Shown piece after piece: positions 8,924 to 17,966 of a stretch of DNA of 64,000 bases (position 1 is the first letter of the stretch; each line of letters starts with the position of its first letter). The position numbers and the translations under genes were made by a program. The stretch spans positions 186,001 through 250,000 of the forward strand of contig NZ_LT574838.1 of NCBI RefSeq assembly GCF_900086725.1, given 5' to 3'. A model generated the notes under the pieces. The model was not told the DNA's origin and did not search any database. It saw only the letters and a list, made by a program, of their open reading frames with translations. The stretch comes from Bariatricus massiliensis. GTDB lineage: Bacteria; Bacillota; Clostridia; Lachnospirales; Lachnospiraceae.

Positions 8924-9090
8924 AAAAAATACCTCCTTTGCAGTAGTTTCCTTCGCTACGCATAGCAGGTATTCTTCATATCTGTATGTGCAGCAGCGGG
9001 ATGCGGAATGTGAACCGCAAGTATACATTGAGATGCAACTTTTCGTCCGACTGGCAACTCCCCGTCCGGCTGGCACTTAACGCTCACATT
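8924..9090 (-). promoter_or_regulatory. Structured leader of folT (possible riboswitch)
   Basis: The leader has two adjacent 19-bp near-copies (9035-9053 and 9054-9072, both starting GCAACT and containing CGTCCG) and several short dyads. folT genes in Firmicutes are often preceded by tetrahydrofolate riboswitches, but I could not match the consensus with confidence. Confidence 0.3.
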
Positions 9091-9172
9091 CCTACTCTGC
9101 TCTTACCTATATAATTACAATCCTTAACGAGGCCTATTATATCACTTCCATAGGCTTTCGTAAACCGGTTTT

Positions 9173-10456
9173 CTAATATTCCCGTATCACACTGCTGACT
9201 TCGCTGACGATGTCCATGCTCCCCAGCTCTTTCAGCGCGTCCTGCATATGGTACTCCTTGACCGCCGCAGTCCCGATTACCAGCTCCGCCTTGGCAGCTT
9301 TTGCCTTCCTCTGGATGACCCGCTCAATGCTGACTTTATGACCCCCGAACACATTGGCGATAGCCGCCAGTACTCCCGGCTCATTCCGCACCTGCATACG
9401 CAGGAAAAAGCGGTTCTTTACTTCCCCAAAGTCCTTGAGCTTCAAAGTCCGGTAACAGCCGCAGCCTATTCTTCCGCTGCAATGGTACTGCATATTTCTG
9501 GCTATATCGATGACGTCACCTACCACAGCACTCGCAGTCGGCATCTCCCCCGCGCCTCTCCCGTAGAACATCGTATCCCCCACTGCGTCGCCGTGGACGA
9601 ACACTGCATTGAAGGAGTCCCGCACCGCCGCCAGAGGATGATTCCTGTCAATTATCATAGGATAGACACCCACTTCAATTCCCTGCGCCGTATTGCGCGC
9701 CACGCCAAGGAGCTTAATCAGGCTGTCGAACTCCTTCGCGTAGGCCACATCCTTCGCCGTTATCTTCGTGATTCCTTCCGTATACACATCAGAAAACACC
9801 ACTCTGGAGCGGAACGCCGCCGAAGCCATAATCGCCACCTTCCGCCCCGCATCCAGACCTTCCACATCCGCCGTCGGGTCGGCCTCCGCATACCCCAGCT
9901 CAGTAGCCATGTCCAGCGCCTCCTGAAAATCCATCCCCTCCTCGAACATTTTGGTCAGGATAAAGTTCGTCGTGCCATTGACTATCCCGATAACCTCATC
10001 AATCTCATTCCCCGCAAGACACTGTTTCAACGGTCTTATGATAGGGATACCGCCTGCGACCGCAGCTTCGAACAAAAAATCCGTACCACTCTTTTGCGCG
10101 GCCTCCAAAAGCTCCTCCCCATGCTCCGCTATCAAGTCTTTGTTCGCCGAAACCACATGCTTTCCTGCCGCAAGCGCCTCCAGTATCATCGATTTAGCCG
10201 GTTCCATACCGCCCATCACTTCAATAATAATATCAATATCCTTATCTTTGACGATATCTTCCCACTGGTCGGTGAGCAGCCGCTGGTCGATTCCGTGCCT
10301 TTCTTTCTTCATATTATGCACAAGAATCCTCTTGATTTCCAGCCGTGCTCCAACCTGAGGCTCCATCTCTTCCCCGCGCCGCCCTATCACTTTATAAACA
10401 CCTGTACCCACGGTTCCCAGACCTAATAGGCCTATTTGAATCTTCTTTTTACCCAT
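9173..10456 (-). CDS. hom: Homoserine dehydrogenase
   Basis: A 427-residue enzyme reducing aspartate semialdehyde to homoserine for Thr/Met synthesis. Domains: an N-terminal Rossmann nucleotide-binding region (GLLGLGTVGTGVYKVI), the catalytic region with GTTNFILTKMFEEG and GYAEADPTADVEGLDAGRK, and a C-terminal ACT domain (about residues 350-427, VRNEPGVLAAIANVFGGHKVSIE) for allosteric control. Length is typical for the ACT-containing form. It stands alone ahead of folT, with about 250 nt between. Confidence 0.96.
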   Translation of the reverse strand: MGKKKIQIGLLGLGTVGTGVYKVIGRRGEEMEPQVGARLEIKRILVHNMKKERHGIDQRLLTDQWEDIVKDKDIDIIIEVMGGMEPAKSMILEALAAGKHVVSANKDLIAEHGEELLEAAQKSGTDFLFEAAVAGGIPIIRPLKQCLAGNEIDEVIGIVNGTTNFILTKMFEEGMDFQEALDMATELGYAEADPTADVEGLDAGRKVAIMASAAFRSRVVFSDVYTEGITKITAKDVAYAKEFDSLIKLLGVARNTAQGIEVGVYPMIIDRNHPLAAVRDSFNAVFVHGDAVGDTMFYGRGAGEMPTASAVVGDVIDIARNMQYHCSGRIGCGCYRTLKLKDFGEVKNRFFLRMQVRNEPGVLAAIANVFGGHKVSIERVIQRKAKAAKAELVIGTAAVKEYHMQDALKELGSMDIVSEVSSVIREY

Positions 10457-10535
10457 TTACCACTTCACCTTCCTGCCGTATTAAAGTTAATAATTCCTAT
10501 TCTAGCATTTTTTTATGAACATTCAAAGAACTTTC

Positions 10536-10563
10536 TTGACATCTTTTCCATTCGTGTTAACAT
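10536..10563 (+). promoter_or_regulatory. Sigma-A-type promoter of the zinc-ribbon membrane protein gene
   Basis: TTGACA at 10536-10541 is followed after 16 bp by TAACAT (10558-10563), with an alternative TATATA just downstream. It sits about 50 nt ahead of the start and is followed by an AGGAGAG ribosome site. Confidence 0.6.
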
Positions 10564-10614
10564 TATATATGTGTGAGTATATATAAATTTACGTCAAAAG
10601 AGGAGAGATAACTA

Positions 10615-11496
10615 ATGAAATGCCCCATTTGTAATCACGAACTGGAAATTAAAAGTAAAAAGACAGGCGAGACTGAAAATGGAGAAGCAATTTACAATGA
10701 ATTTGCCATTTGCCATGACTGCAAGAAACAATGGAATTTAGATAAACAAAGAGCTAAAAATGCTGCCAAGACAACAAAGAAAGAAACTCCGGCCGCCGAA
10801 GCGCCGGCCTCCAAAGTAAAGAAACGGCGTCCCGCTTCCGCAGCGGCGTCCGCGGAAAAGCCTTTGGCAAAAAGGCCCCGCCCTGCTGCCGAGGCTTCCG
10901 AAGTGAGCGCCGAGTCCGGCGCCCCGGAATCACCGAAGCCGAAAAAGAAAAAAAGACCCGCGCCGAAGCCGGAGAACGGCGCTTCTGTTTCAGAGCCGTC
11001 CGAGTCTCCAAAGCCAGCGGCAGATACAGACAAAGCCGCAGCGCCGGCTCCAAAGCCGAGAAAGAAAAAACGGCCTGCCCCCAAGCCGGAGAACGGCGAG
11101 ACAATCCGTCCGGCATTTGCTGATAAACCGGAGGATGTAGAAGCCCCGCCACGCCCGCGCCCGAAGAAAAAGAGGCCTGCTGTCAAAGCAGTGGACAAGC
11201 CCGGCGAAGAGTTATCCGGCCCATTGGAAAAGGAGCCTGAAGAACGCCCGAAAGTCAAGAAGCGCCGGCCCATTGATAACACAGAAGAAAAAATTACATA
11301 CTCTAATATTCCTCCCAAACATGTCCGTGATGCCAGAGAACAGGAGATGCGGGATAATTACCAGAATATGCTGGATGAAGGCGATGACGAATGGGATGAC
11401 GATGACCGCAGATTCCCGGTCTGGCTGATCGTTATCATTGTATTGATCGTATTAGCCGCGGCAGCATTCGCAGGATATTGGTTCCTACTCCGGTAA
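10615..11496 (+). CDS. Zinc-ribbon, Lys/Pro-rich single-pass membrane protein
   Basis: A 293-residue protein in three parts. Residues 1-40 form a zinc ribbon (CPICNHEL and CHDCKKQW). Residues 45-225 are low-complexity and highly basic, with repeats of the type KPKKKKRPAPKPENG occurring at least three times. The C-terminal 25 residues form a membrane anchor (VWLIVIIVLIVLAAAAFAGYW) preceded by an acidic patch (DEGDDEWDDDD). Topology would put the basic region in the cytoplasm, where it might bind nucleic acid; this is inference. No known family is recognised beyond the zinc-ribbon start. Confidence 0.8.
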   Translation: MKCPICNHELEIKSKKTGETENGEAIYNEFAICHDCKKQWNLDKQRAKNAAKTTKKETPAAEAPASKVKKRRPASAAASAEKPLAKRPRPAAEASEVSAESGAPESPKPKKKKRPAPKPENGASVSEPSESPKPAADTDKAAAPAPKPRKKKRPAPKPENGETIRPAFADKPEDVEAPPRPRPKKKRPAVKAVDKPGEELSGPLEKEPEERPKVKKRRPIDNTEEKITYSNIPPKHVRDAREQEMRDNYQNMLDEGDDEWDDDDRRFPVWLIVIIVLIVLAAAAFAGYWFLLR

Positions 11497-11530
11497 ACAT
11501 AATAAGAATTTCTTGTCTTCGGACTATGAA

Positions 11531-11563
11531 AAGGAGACAGCCCACTCATTGGACTGTCTCCTT
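11531..11563. terminator. Bidirectional terminator between convergent genes
   Basis: A perfect 10-bp stem AAGGAGACAG/CTGTCTCCTT lies between the convergent ends at 11496 and 11572, with AT-rich flanks on both sides. Confidence 0.75.
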
Positions 11564-11571
11564 ATTATATA

Positions 11572-12600
11572 TTACTGGTCGATTTTATCAATACGTACTC
11601 CCGGTATGGTAATCGTCGCCCCCAGCGTTGACTGGTAGCTGATCGTTCCTTCCGAAGTTCCATAAATGGTGATATGGTCATCTTCCAATATTCTTGTTGA
11701 TACAATGGAGCTGGAATAATTTCCAAGCAATATCCTGTCATAATCGTCATCCACTGCCAGCCTGATCTGTACTGTTCCGCTGCCCTCAATGACTTGAACT
11801 ACTTTTCCGTAAAACTTCACCTTCTTACGCTTGAAATCATCCGGTGTCCTCGACAGCTGGTCATATGTAATCCCGGTCTCATATCCCTTTGCTTCCTCCG
11901 CCTCTTTCGCAGCCTTTGCCTCATCTATCTTCTTTTGGCTCTCTGCTGCCAAAGCCTGTGCCTCTTTATCCTCCTCTTTGCCGTTATACTTTTCGTGGAG
12001 GGCCCCAGCCAGCTCGATTACCTTCTTCCAGTCCCCCTTTTCATAGGCGTTCTTGACATCCACAAGCTGCTTTGCCGCTCCGTTTTTCAACTCCTCGTTC
12101 TCATCCTCAAGCGTCTTCTTTTGTGACGTTAAGGTGTCGATTTTTCCCTGCTGTGATTTATTTAACTGGCGGGCATCGGTATAATCGGTCTGCAATTTCA
12201 CGTGCTCTTTGCTCAATTTGTCAAATTCCTTTTGGAGCTTACCTTTTTGGCTCATAGTCACTCCTACCGTAATAAGAAGGACTACAATAACTGCGCCACC
12301 GACAATTTCCAGTATTTTTCTTTTGTCCATCGGCTTTTTCCCGGAGGCTGCTTTCAATTCCTCTGCGGCTGCATACCCCATCCCCACATCCGGCGGACCT
12401 TCTGGATTGGGAACCCCTTCCGGGGGCGCCACATTTTCCGGAGGTACTGTCTCTTCCTCAGCTGGTGGGGCCTCTTCTACGGCCGCCTCTTCCTCAGCCA
12501 ATGGAACTTCTTCCACGACCGCCTCTTCCTCGGCTATGACGTCCTCTGCCGTTGCGGCTCCTTCTTGATTCTGCAGGTTCATCTCGTCTTTGTTTTCCAT
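11572..12600 (-). CDS. Membrane-anchored coiled-coil protein with acidic N-terminus
   Basis: A 342-residue protein. Residues 1-75 are acidic, built of repeated Glu/Ala/Pro segments (EEEAAVEEAPPAEEE), followed by a membrane helix near residues 97-115 (ILEIVGGAVIVVLLITVGVTM). A coiled coil covers about 118-175 and a helical, TPR-like stretch 180-240. The C-terminal 100 residues are beta-rich (VKFYGKVVQVIEGSGTVQIRL) and resemble an OB-like fold. The N-terminal acidic tail would be cytoplasmic and the rest outside. Function is unknown; neighbours give no clear link. Confidence 0.75.
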   Translation of the reverse strand: MENKDEMNLQNQEGAATAEDVIAEEEAVVEEVPLAEEEAAVEEAPPAEEETVPPENVAPPEGVPNPEGPPDVGMGYAAAEELKAASGKKPMDKRKILEIVGGAVIVVLLITVGVTMSQKGKLQKEFDKLSKEHVKLQTDYTDARQLNKSQQGKIDTLTSQKKTLEDENEELKNGAAKQLVDVKNAYEKGDWKKVIELAGALHEKYNGKEEDKEAQALAAESQKKIDEAKAAKEAEEAKGYETGITYDQLSRTPDDFKRKKVKFYGKVVQVIEGSGTVQIRLAVDDDYDRILLGNYSSSIVSTRILEDDHITIYGTSEGTISYQSTLGATITIPGVRIDKIDQ

Positions 12601-12760
12601 ACGCGTACCTCCCTCAGGTTCTGGATTTAGAATATTTTTATCAAATATTTCTATGAATTATATATATATTATCATATTTTTCAATAAATTTCATCATTTA
12701 TTTAGTATATTGTGTCGAAATGTGTCACATTTTTCATTTTTACAGTTTTCGCCAAACAAA

Positions 12761-12800
12761 AAGGTGCAAAATCTGGTATCTATACCACATTTTACACCTT
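12761..12800 (-). terminator. Terminator of the nuclease gene
   Basis: A long interrupted stem (AAGGTG, AAAAT, GGTA pairing with TACC, ATTTT, CACCTT) is followed on the minus strand by a T-run. It lies just downstream of the nuclease stop. Confidence 0.75.
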
Positions 12801-12816
12801 ACTTTACTAAAAATTT

Positions 12817-13734
12817 TTATGGGTTGCACCTTTTACATGGCTCATATCCTTGTTCCATAAGCCCCTTTTTGCTTCCCATGAATTTTCCTTTATTTTCAGT
12901 TTTAATATCGTCTACACTCTCGCAGTCTGGCCTGTGAAATTTACGGGTATTCATGTTCAGAATAAACTCACTTTCCTCCGCACCATCTTCCGTTCTATCG
13001 ACAGGTATCTCTGACTTCCGGCTTTCTCCCTCGGCATAATCTATTGCGATTCCCGGCTGTACATTATATATATAGACATTAAAACATACTCCTTCCCCGC
13101 CGTCTTCCACGGATTGGGCTTCCAGCTGAACCCCGGACGCCACCAGATTGTCCTCTTTAAAAATCGGAGTCGCCCTGAACATCACATGATTTTCGGTTTC
13201 CTTTACATAATCAGCCACCTCGTTTTCAAATGGCAGCATCCCCGTCACATTCAGATACCTCGTCCCTGTTATAAGATTCCTTTCATTCGCATTTTCACCG
13301 CTCAGCTGATATCCGATAAGGTGGCAGCGGTTGTATAGAAACTTCCCATCGATATTGTCATATTTGACAGTGTGCCATCCCGAAGGTTTGATTTGCCCTA
13401 TCTGTCCTCTTTCTTCCGTAGGCATCAAGTCTGTCCCGATACTGGCTTCGGCCGCCCCACACCGCCCGAGCTCATCTAATTCACTGTAATATTCATAGGA
13501 TTCGTCAGTCAATTCCTCCTCATCGAAGCTTGGCTGATTGTCATTCAATTCTACATAAGGCTCCCCCGTATATTCGGGTATCCCTTCCAGCGAGACTGCT
13601 GCCTGCTCCGACGATATGGCAGAATATTCATTCTTTGAATTTGAATCGGTATCTATTGTATCACATGATGTGGAAGTTAATATAAATACTATTAAAAGCC
13701 ATGATAAAATAAATTTATTCCTATACTTTTTCAT
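12817..13734 (-). CDS. Secreted DNA/RNA non-specific endonuclease with C-terminal Ada-like zinc motif
   Basis: A 305-residue protein. An N-terminal signal (FILSWLLIVFILTSTSC) has an imperfect lipobox, so it may be a lipoprotein. Residues about 95-215 form the NUC/EndA-type nuclease domain, with RCHLIGYQLSG carrying the catalytic His and NANERNLITGTRYLN carrying the metal-site Asn. The C-terminus (about 260-305) has NTRKFHRPDC and PCKRCNP, the Cys/His pattern of Ada-type metal-binding domains often fused to surface nucleases. Likely roles are nutrient DNA degradation or DNA entry. It is a single-gene unit with its own terminator. Confidence 0.85.
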   Translation of the reverse strand: MKKYRNKFILSWLLIVFILTSTSCDTIDTDSNSKNEYSAISSEQAAVSLEGIPEYTGEPYVELNDNQPSFDEEELTDESYEYYSELDELGRCGAAEASIGTDLMPTEERGQIGQIKPSGWHTVKYDNIDGKFLYNRCHLIGYQLSGENANERNLITGTRYLNVTGMLPFENEVADYVKETENHVMFRATPIFKEDNLVASGVQLEAQSVEDGGEGVCFNVYIYNVQPGIAIDYAEGESRKSEIPVDRTEDGAEESEFILNMNTRKFHRPDCESVDDIKTENKGKFMGSKKGLMEQGYEPCKRCNP

Positions 13735-13836
13735 ACAGTTTTCTCCTGCTCCCCGGGTAAATTGATATGATAGTCCAAAAGTATTATATCGGAATATGGC
13801 GCTTATGGAAAGTAAAAAAGTAAAATTTCTAAAAGG

Positions 13837-14994
13837 CTATCTTGCGCCGATCTGATACCTTTCATATATTCTTTTCCCCACAAAGAACAACAAAGCTGCC
13901 GTCACGCAGTATATAATCGGGGCTATTTGAAAATTGGTCAGATATTTTCCAAATACGGAGACCAGCCTGTCATCCCATAGTTCCCAAGCCGTCAATAAGT
14001 TTGTCGGCAGCAGGTCATATATTTGTGAAACTAGTCTAAATTGATAAGGTATATCCACCAGCATCGTTAAAATCATAATCCCAACGGGAATTGCCATGAC
14101 CGCCACGCTGTTTTTTAACGCTTCTGATAAGAACATAATCACGATACTATATAAGACTGATACCAGTATAAGTATAAAAAGTAAAACCAAAACAGCCCCT
14201 CCTATGCTCATCGTCCATGACGACATGGGAAAAGCAATCTGAAGCGCTGTATGAAAGCCGTCTGCCCCGTAAATCGCAATGCTCGAAACCGCGGAGACCC
14301 CGAACAGAATGATGGCTGTCACTGCGCCAAAAGTTATTCCCGCAAGAATCTTTGCTAAATATAATTGTTTTTTCCCGTATTGGCTGCATAATATAATCGC
14401 ATCCGTTTTTCCAAAGTGTTCCATCGAAAACACATTGGAAAGACTAATCGTAATCATAAGCAGCAGCATATAATTTATTGTGTACGCATACTCCCATAGA
14501 TTCGACCAGCCATCTCCATATTCATATGTGAACGGTGTCTCTATTTTTGAGTCTTTTTCAGACCAATACTGTCTTTCCTTTTCCGTGAGCATCTGGTCTG
14601 CGCGGTTTTGAGATATGGAATCCTGCCGCATCAGATACAGTCCCTCAGAATCTATTTCTTGTGACACTTCGTCGGCTCCTGTAATATCTTGTACAAACAT
14701 ATAGATTGGTAAATATGCTCTTACTTCACCCTCCGCCGCTCCTTCTCTGTACGAATCCTGCATTTCTTTAAGCAGAGTATCATCAATTCTTCTGCCCGAA
14801 AGATTTCTCGCATACTGCCTGACTATCTTCATCCTTTCATAACCGCTGATTTCCCCATCGTAAACGGAAGAAACCAAATCGGAAACGCTCAAGAACACGC
14901 ATAATAAAACCATGACCGCCCCTGCAATCCACACAATTTTTCTGTGGATAATCTTCCTGATTTCATAGACATATAACCTGCCTGTAACGTTCAT
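13837..14994 (-). CDS. ABC-2-type transporter permease
   Basis: A 385-residue membrane protein with an N-terminal helix (IVWIAGAVMVLLCVFLSVSD), a large extracellular loop (about residues 45-165) and five or six C-terminal helices. This is the layout of ABC-2 permeases of the antibiotic or lantibiotic export type. It begins 1 nt after the ATPase gene stop. Together with the ATPase and the upstream membrane gene it forms an export or resistance operon headed by a sigma factor. Substrate unknown. Confidence 0.85.
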   Translation of the reverse strand: MNVTGRLYVYEIRKIIHRKIVWIAGAVMVLLCVFLSVSDLVSSVYDGEISGYERMKIVRQYARNLSGRRIDDTLLKEMQDSYREGAAEGEVRAYLPIYMFVQDITGADEVSQEIDSEGLYLMRQDSISQNRADQMLTEKERQYWSEKDSKIETPFTYEYGDGWSNLWEYAYTINYMLLLMITISLSNVFSMEHFGKTDAIILCSQYGKKQLYLAKILAGITFGAVTAIILFGVSAVSSIAIYGADGFHTALQIAFPMSSWTMSIGGAVLVLLFILILVSVLYSIVIMFLSEALKNSVAVMAIPVGIMILTMLVDIPYQFRLVSQIYDLLPTNLLTAWELWDDRLVSVFGKYLTNFQIAPIIYCVTAALLFFVGKRIYERYQIGAR

Positions 14995-14995
14995 T

Positions 14996-15691
14996 TTAAT
15001 CCTCCTCGAACTGCTTCAGATAAAATTGCTCTAAATCCCCGAATTTGTCCTGCCATCCACCCTGATAAATCAGCTGTCCATCCTTCATCATCAAAATATT
15101 GTCCGCAATATGCTCGATATCCGAGACAATATGTGTAGAAAGAATGACAATATTATCCTTTCCAATCTCCGCTATGATATTGCGGAACCGGACTCGTTCT
15201 TTCGGGTCCAGCCCTGCGGTCGGCTCATCCAGAATGAGCAGGCTCGGGTCATTTAATAATGCCTGCGCGATTCCGAGCCGCTGTTTCATCCCCCCGGAGT
15301 AGCTCTTTATTTTTTTGTCCGCGCCTTCTTTCAAAGATACGATTTCCAAGAGTTCCTCTGTCCTGCGCTTTGCCTGCCTCTTTGTCAGCCCCTTTAATGT
15401 TGACATGTACAGCAGGAAATCCATGCCCGTAAAATCCGGATAATATCCAAAATCCTGTGGCAGATATCCTAACTTTGCGCGGTATTCCTCCGCCGAGACA
15501 TCTATGCCGTCAAGTGTCACTGTCCCGCTGTCCGGCTTTAGAACACCGCAGATCATTCTCATAAGCGTTGTTTTTCCTGCCCCATTCGCTCCTAATAATC
15601 CATGCACTCCTTTTTCTAACTTTAAGGAGATGCGGTCCACCGCAATTTTATTATGATACTGTTTAGTCAATCTATCTAAGATAAGCTCCAT
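14996..15691 (-). CDS. ABC transporter ATP-binding protein
   Basis: A 231-residue ATPase with all motifs: Walker A GANGAGKTT (about residue 34), Q-loop YLPQDFGYYP, signature YSGGMKQRLGIAQALL, Walker B LLILDEPTAGLDP and switch His in LSTHIVSDIE. It belongs to the CcmA/BcrA-like export branch. Its start overlaps the end of the upstream membrane protein gene by 16 nt, and the permease follows immediately, so the complex is cotranslated. Confidence 0.95.
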   Translation of the reverse strand: MELILDRLTKQYHNKIAVDRISLKLEKGVHGLLGANGAGKTTLMRMICGVLKPDSGTVTLDGIDVSAEEYRAKLGYLPQDFGYYPDFTGMDFLLYMSTLKGLTKRQAKRRTEELLEIVSLKEGADKKIKSYSGGMKQRLGIAQALLNDPSLLILDEPTAGLDPKERVRFRNIIAEIGKDNIVILSTHIVSDIEHIADNILMMKDGQLIYQGGWQDKFGDLEQFYLKQFEED

Positions 15692-16392
15692 GCCAATTCC
15701 TCCGTCTGTCTAATACTTCTTTTTATTTCCCTTGCCGCCAGCACAACCAAAAAAGCAAATCCTATCAGCCAAATGGATGTATATTTCATTTCGTACACCA
15801 CCGGAAAAATGCGGTGAGTAAACATATTCATCCCGCTGACACCGACAGCCACCCCCATACACACATATATAGATTCTGCCCCAGATATTTTTCTTATTGC
15901 CCACAGTCCCAAAAATGCCGTCAACATATAAGGCACTAATATATAGAGGCCAACTTGAAAAACAGACGCAAGATGGTGCACTGCACAAAATGGAATCAAA
16001 AACGCAAGTAAAATAAGATGCGCTGCCCCCAAAATCCCCATTCTGGCAAGCATGACGCTCTTCAGCGAAAATCGGGCTGTCATTTCCAATTCCGCCATCC
16101 GATAAGCGCTAGAGCGGACATTTTCTGTGAGAATGGACAGCGCAATAAATGGAACCAGCGCTGAAATTATCCACAGCACATCCTTCTCCATCACGCTGCC
16201 ACAAACAACGGCGGCTCCAAAAGTAAGGGCAAAAATCCCCCAAATATACTTAGGAATATATCCAATCTGCGATATGGCAAAAGACAGATTGCTGATTTCA
16301 GTCTGCGGAACCTTCTTCAAAAATTCTTTTTTTCGTGTTGGCGCAGGCGCTTCAAAAGCTTCCCGCAGTCCCTTTTTTAAACCCGGCTTCAT
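15676..16392 (-). CDS. Membrane protein of the sigma/ABC operon
   Basis: A 238-residue protein with a cytoplasmic N-terminus of about 45 residues and six hydrophobic helices. The N-terminus begins basic (MKPGLKKGLREAFEAPAPTRKKEFLKKV). Its start overlaps the sigma factor stop by 4 nt. It could be a second permease subunit or a membrane partner (anti-sigma-like) for the sigma factor; the sequence alone does not decide. Confidence 0.7.
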   Translation of the reverse strand: MKPGLKKGLREAFEAPAPTRKKEFLKKVPQTEISNLSFAISQIGYIPKYIWGIFALTFGAAVVCGSVMEKDVLWIISALVPFIALSILTENVRSSAYRMAELEMTARFSLKSVMLARMGILGAAHLILLAFLIPFCAVHHLASVFQVGLYILVPYMLTAFLGLWAIRKISGAESIYVCMGVAVGVSGMNMFTHRIFPVVYEMKYTSIWLIGFAFLVVLAAREIKRSIRQTEELAWSLS

Positions 16393-16841
16393 TTAAAATC
16401 CTCCTCTCCCAGTATATCTTTCAACTGCCTTAAAGCTTTCTTTGTCTTCCGATAAAGAGAAAATCTGGATATGTCCAGAATACTGCAAATGTCGGATACT
16501 GGCACTTCATTTACATATCTTAAAAGCAGCAATTCCTGCTCCTCTTCTGTGAGCTGTGATACCGCTTCTTTTACTGCAATACCTGTAAGTATCTCATCCT
16601 CCTTATCCTCTGCCAGAAGTTCCTCTTCCAATACCTCTGCCCGTTTACCACGGTATGAGTCGACACACAAATTGTGGGCAATCGTATAAAGATACCGTAA
16701 TTTCTGCCCCTTTTCACAGTAACTGTTGTTTTCCAGAAAACGAAGGAAAGTTTCTTGTGTAAGATCTTCTGCCATCTGCTGATGGTGTAATTTAAAATAG
16801 CAGTAGCGGTATATTTTATCGTACTGTTCCTCAAAATCCAT
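16389..16841 (-). CDS. RNA polymerase sigma factor, sigma-70/ECF family
   Basis: A 150-residue protein with region 2 (YDKIYRYCYFKLHHQQMAEDLTQETFLRFLE, residues 6-36) and region 4 (LTEEEQELLLLRYVNEVPVSDICSILDISRFSLYRKTKKALRQL, residues 98-140). It is first in an operon with a membrane protein and an ABC exporter, a common arrangement for envelope stress or antibiotic response. Region 4 uses SRFSLYRK in place of the commoner SxxTVKSR. Confidence 0.9.
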   Translation of the reverse strand: MDFEEQYDKIYRYCYFKLHHQQMAEDLTQETFLRFLENNSYCEKGQKLRYLYTIAHNLCVDSYRGKRAEVLEEELLAEDKEDEILTGIAVKEAVSQLTEEEQELLLLRYVNEVPVSDICSILDISRFSLYRKTKKALRQLKDILGEEDFK

Positions 16842-16953
16842 AAGTATCTCTGAAACCTCCTTTCACTTTGATTAACGGTTTAGGCGTTCATAATGTGCGG
16901 TATTAATTTCTTATATTATAAAATAGCATCCAGCTTAAAGAAAACATAAAAAT

Positions 16954-16990
16954 AGGGACAGTCGGGTATATGAAATACTCTCCTGTCCCT
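16954..16990 (-). terminator. Terminator after the small coiled-coil gene
   Basis: An 8-bp stem AGGGACAG/CTGTCCCT with a 21-nt loop, followed on the minus strand by ATTTTTATG. It ends the transcript of the gene at 17014-17226. Confidence 0.7.
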
Positions 16991-17013
16991 GCATTCTTGC
17001 CTTTATGCCTGCT

Positions 17014-17226
17014 TTAACCCAGCTCTTTTCCGGATATGAGCGATTTTAAATCTTCCATGCTGATTTCATGATTCTTAATGAACGTATAATATTCTTTCAT
17101 ATTCCTATTATCGATCTGTGCCTGAACCTCTTTTTCCTTTTGATGTAATCTGGCAAGAAGCTCTTCTGTCTCCTTGATCTCCTGCTGCGTAGACAACAAC
17201 TGGTCGTCCAATGTTTTTCGTGCCAT
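17014..17226 (-). CDS. Small coiled-coil protein
   Basis: A 70-residue soluble protein, almost entirely helical. Residues 5-45 form a heptad-rich coiled coil (DDQLLSTQQEIKETEELLARL) and the tail reads HEISMEDLKSLISG. It resembles small DUF4315-type proteins of mobile elements, but that match is by eye. A GGAGGTAACTTG leader precedes the ATG. It lies between the tRNA and the sigma operon. Function unknown. Confidence 0.6.
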   Translation of the reverse strand: MARKTLDDQLLSTQQEIKETEELLARLHQKEKEVQAQIDNRNMKEYYTFIKNHEISMEDLKSLISGKELG

Positions 17227-17330
17227 AACAAGTTACCTCCTACAATTAACATTTTTTTCCAACTCTTAATAGTATATGCGGAGGCCATTGTAAAAATTCT
17301 AAAAATATCTCATACGTCGAATACATTATA

Positions 17331-17364
17331 GAAAGAAAAAAGGAAATCAAATTCATGATTTCCT
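17331..17364 (-). terminator. Terminator of tRNA-Gly
   Basis: A 9-bp stem AGGAAATCA/TGATTTCCT lies just past the 3' end of the tRNA on the minus strand and is followed there by a T-rich run. Confidence 0.8.
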
Positions 17365-17369
17365 TAAAG

Positions 17370-17442
17370 AGCGATAGACGAGACTCGAACTCGCGACCTC
17401 CACCTTGGCAAGGTGGCGTACTACCAACTGTACTACTATCGC
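17370..17442 (-). tRNA. tRNA-Gly (GCC)
   Basis: A 73-nt cloverleaf on the minus strand: acceptor GCGATAG/CTATCGC, anticodon loop TTGCCAA giving GCC, T-loop GTTCGAGTC. No CCA is encoded. It is the last standard host gene before the accessory locus. I found no second copy of its 3' end near 63 kb, so it is not shown to be an attachment site. Confidence 0.95.
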
Positions 17443-17671
17443 ATATCCTGTGTTTGTTTTTGTTTTGTGTTCCTTGGAACAATACATATATTACCGTATA
17501 GGAATGGATTTGTCAACCGTTTTAATCAAAAAAATTATGTTGCTCTTTTTTCATGTTTTTCCCTGTTTTTCCGTATTATCACCACCTGTCCACGCATTAG
17601 TTGTGTAACTTTTTCCCAAAATCCAAATCGTCAGAATTCACCTCCCTATTCTCCCTGTAACCAGTCAAAAT

Positions 17672-17914
17672 TCACTCTATCAATAGCACTCTGGCCATCC
17701 TTTTTTCCATTTTTTCCTTATAGATCACATCATATGTGCGGAAAAGCGGCGCTTGAAAAAGTTGAATCTCTACTTCTTTAGAAGTAATGGCCTCAAGACT
17801 CTGCCGGGAAATCAACTGGGCCTTGCCTGTCTCTATATCGATGTCTGCCATAAATCCAATCTTTCTGCAATGATCCAATATATCTAAAAATTGAGATTTT
17901 GATACATTCCTCAT
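17672..17914 (-). CDS. Hypothetical small protein at the left edge of the tail locus
   Basis: An 80-residue soluble protein starting MRNVSKSQFLDILDHCRKIGF, with an AGGAGATG site just upstream. The middle (ADIDIETGKAQLISRQSLEAI) looks alpha/beta; no membrane segment is present. It is transcribed in the same direction as the integrase-fold repressor but separated from it by a terminator. No family recognised. It may belong to the accessory locus or to the host. Confidence 0.55.
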   Translation of the reverse strand: MRNVSKSQFLDILDHCRKIGFMADIDIETGKAQLISRQSLEAITSKEVEIQLFQAPLFRTYDVIYKEKMEKRMARVLLIE

Positions 17915-17966
17915 CTTTTCATCTCCTCTCTACACTCCGCCAGCGGCGGGCCGCTTAAGCGCAAAA

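Noticed and set aside
10692..11318. Minus-strand frames opposite the Lys/Pro-rich gene
   Set aside because: They are mirror effects of its biased composition; promoter, ribosome site and zinc ribbon support the plus strand.
17370..17442. tRNA-Gly as attachment site
   Set aside because: No copy of the tRNA 3' end was found near the right border at 62.9-63.2 kb.
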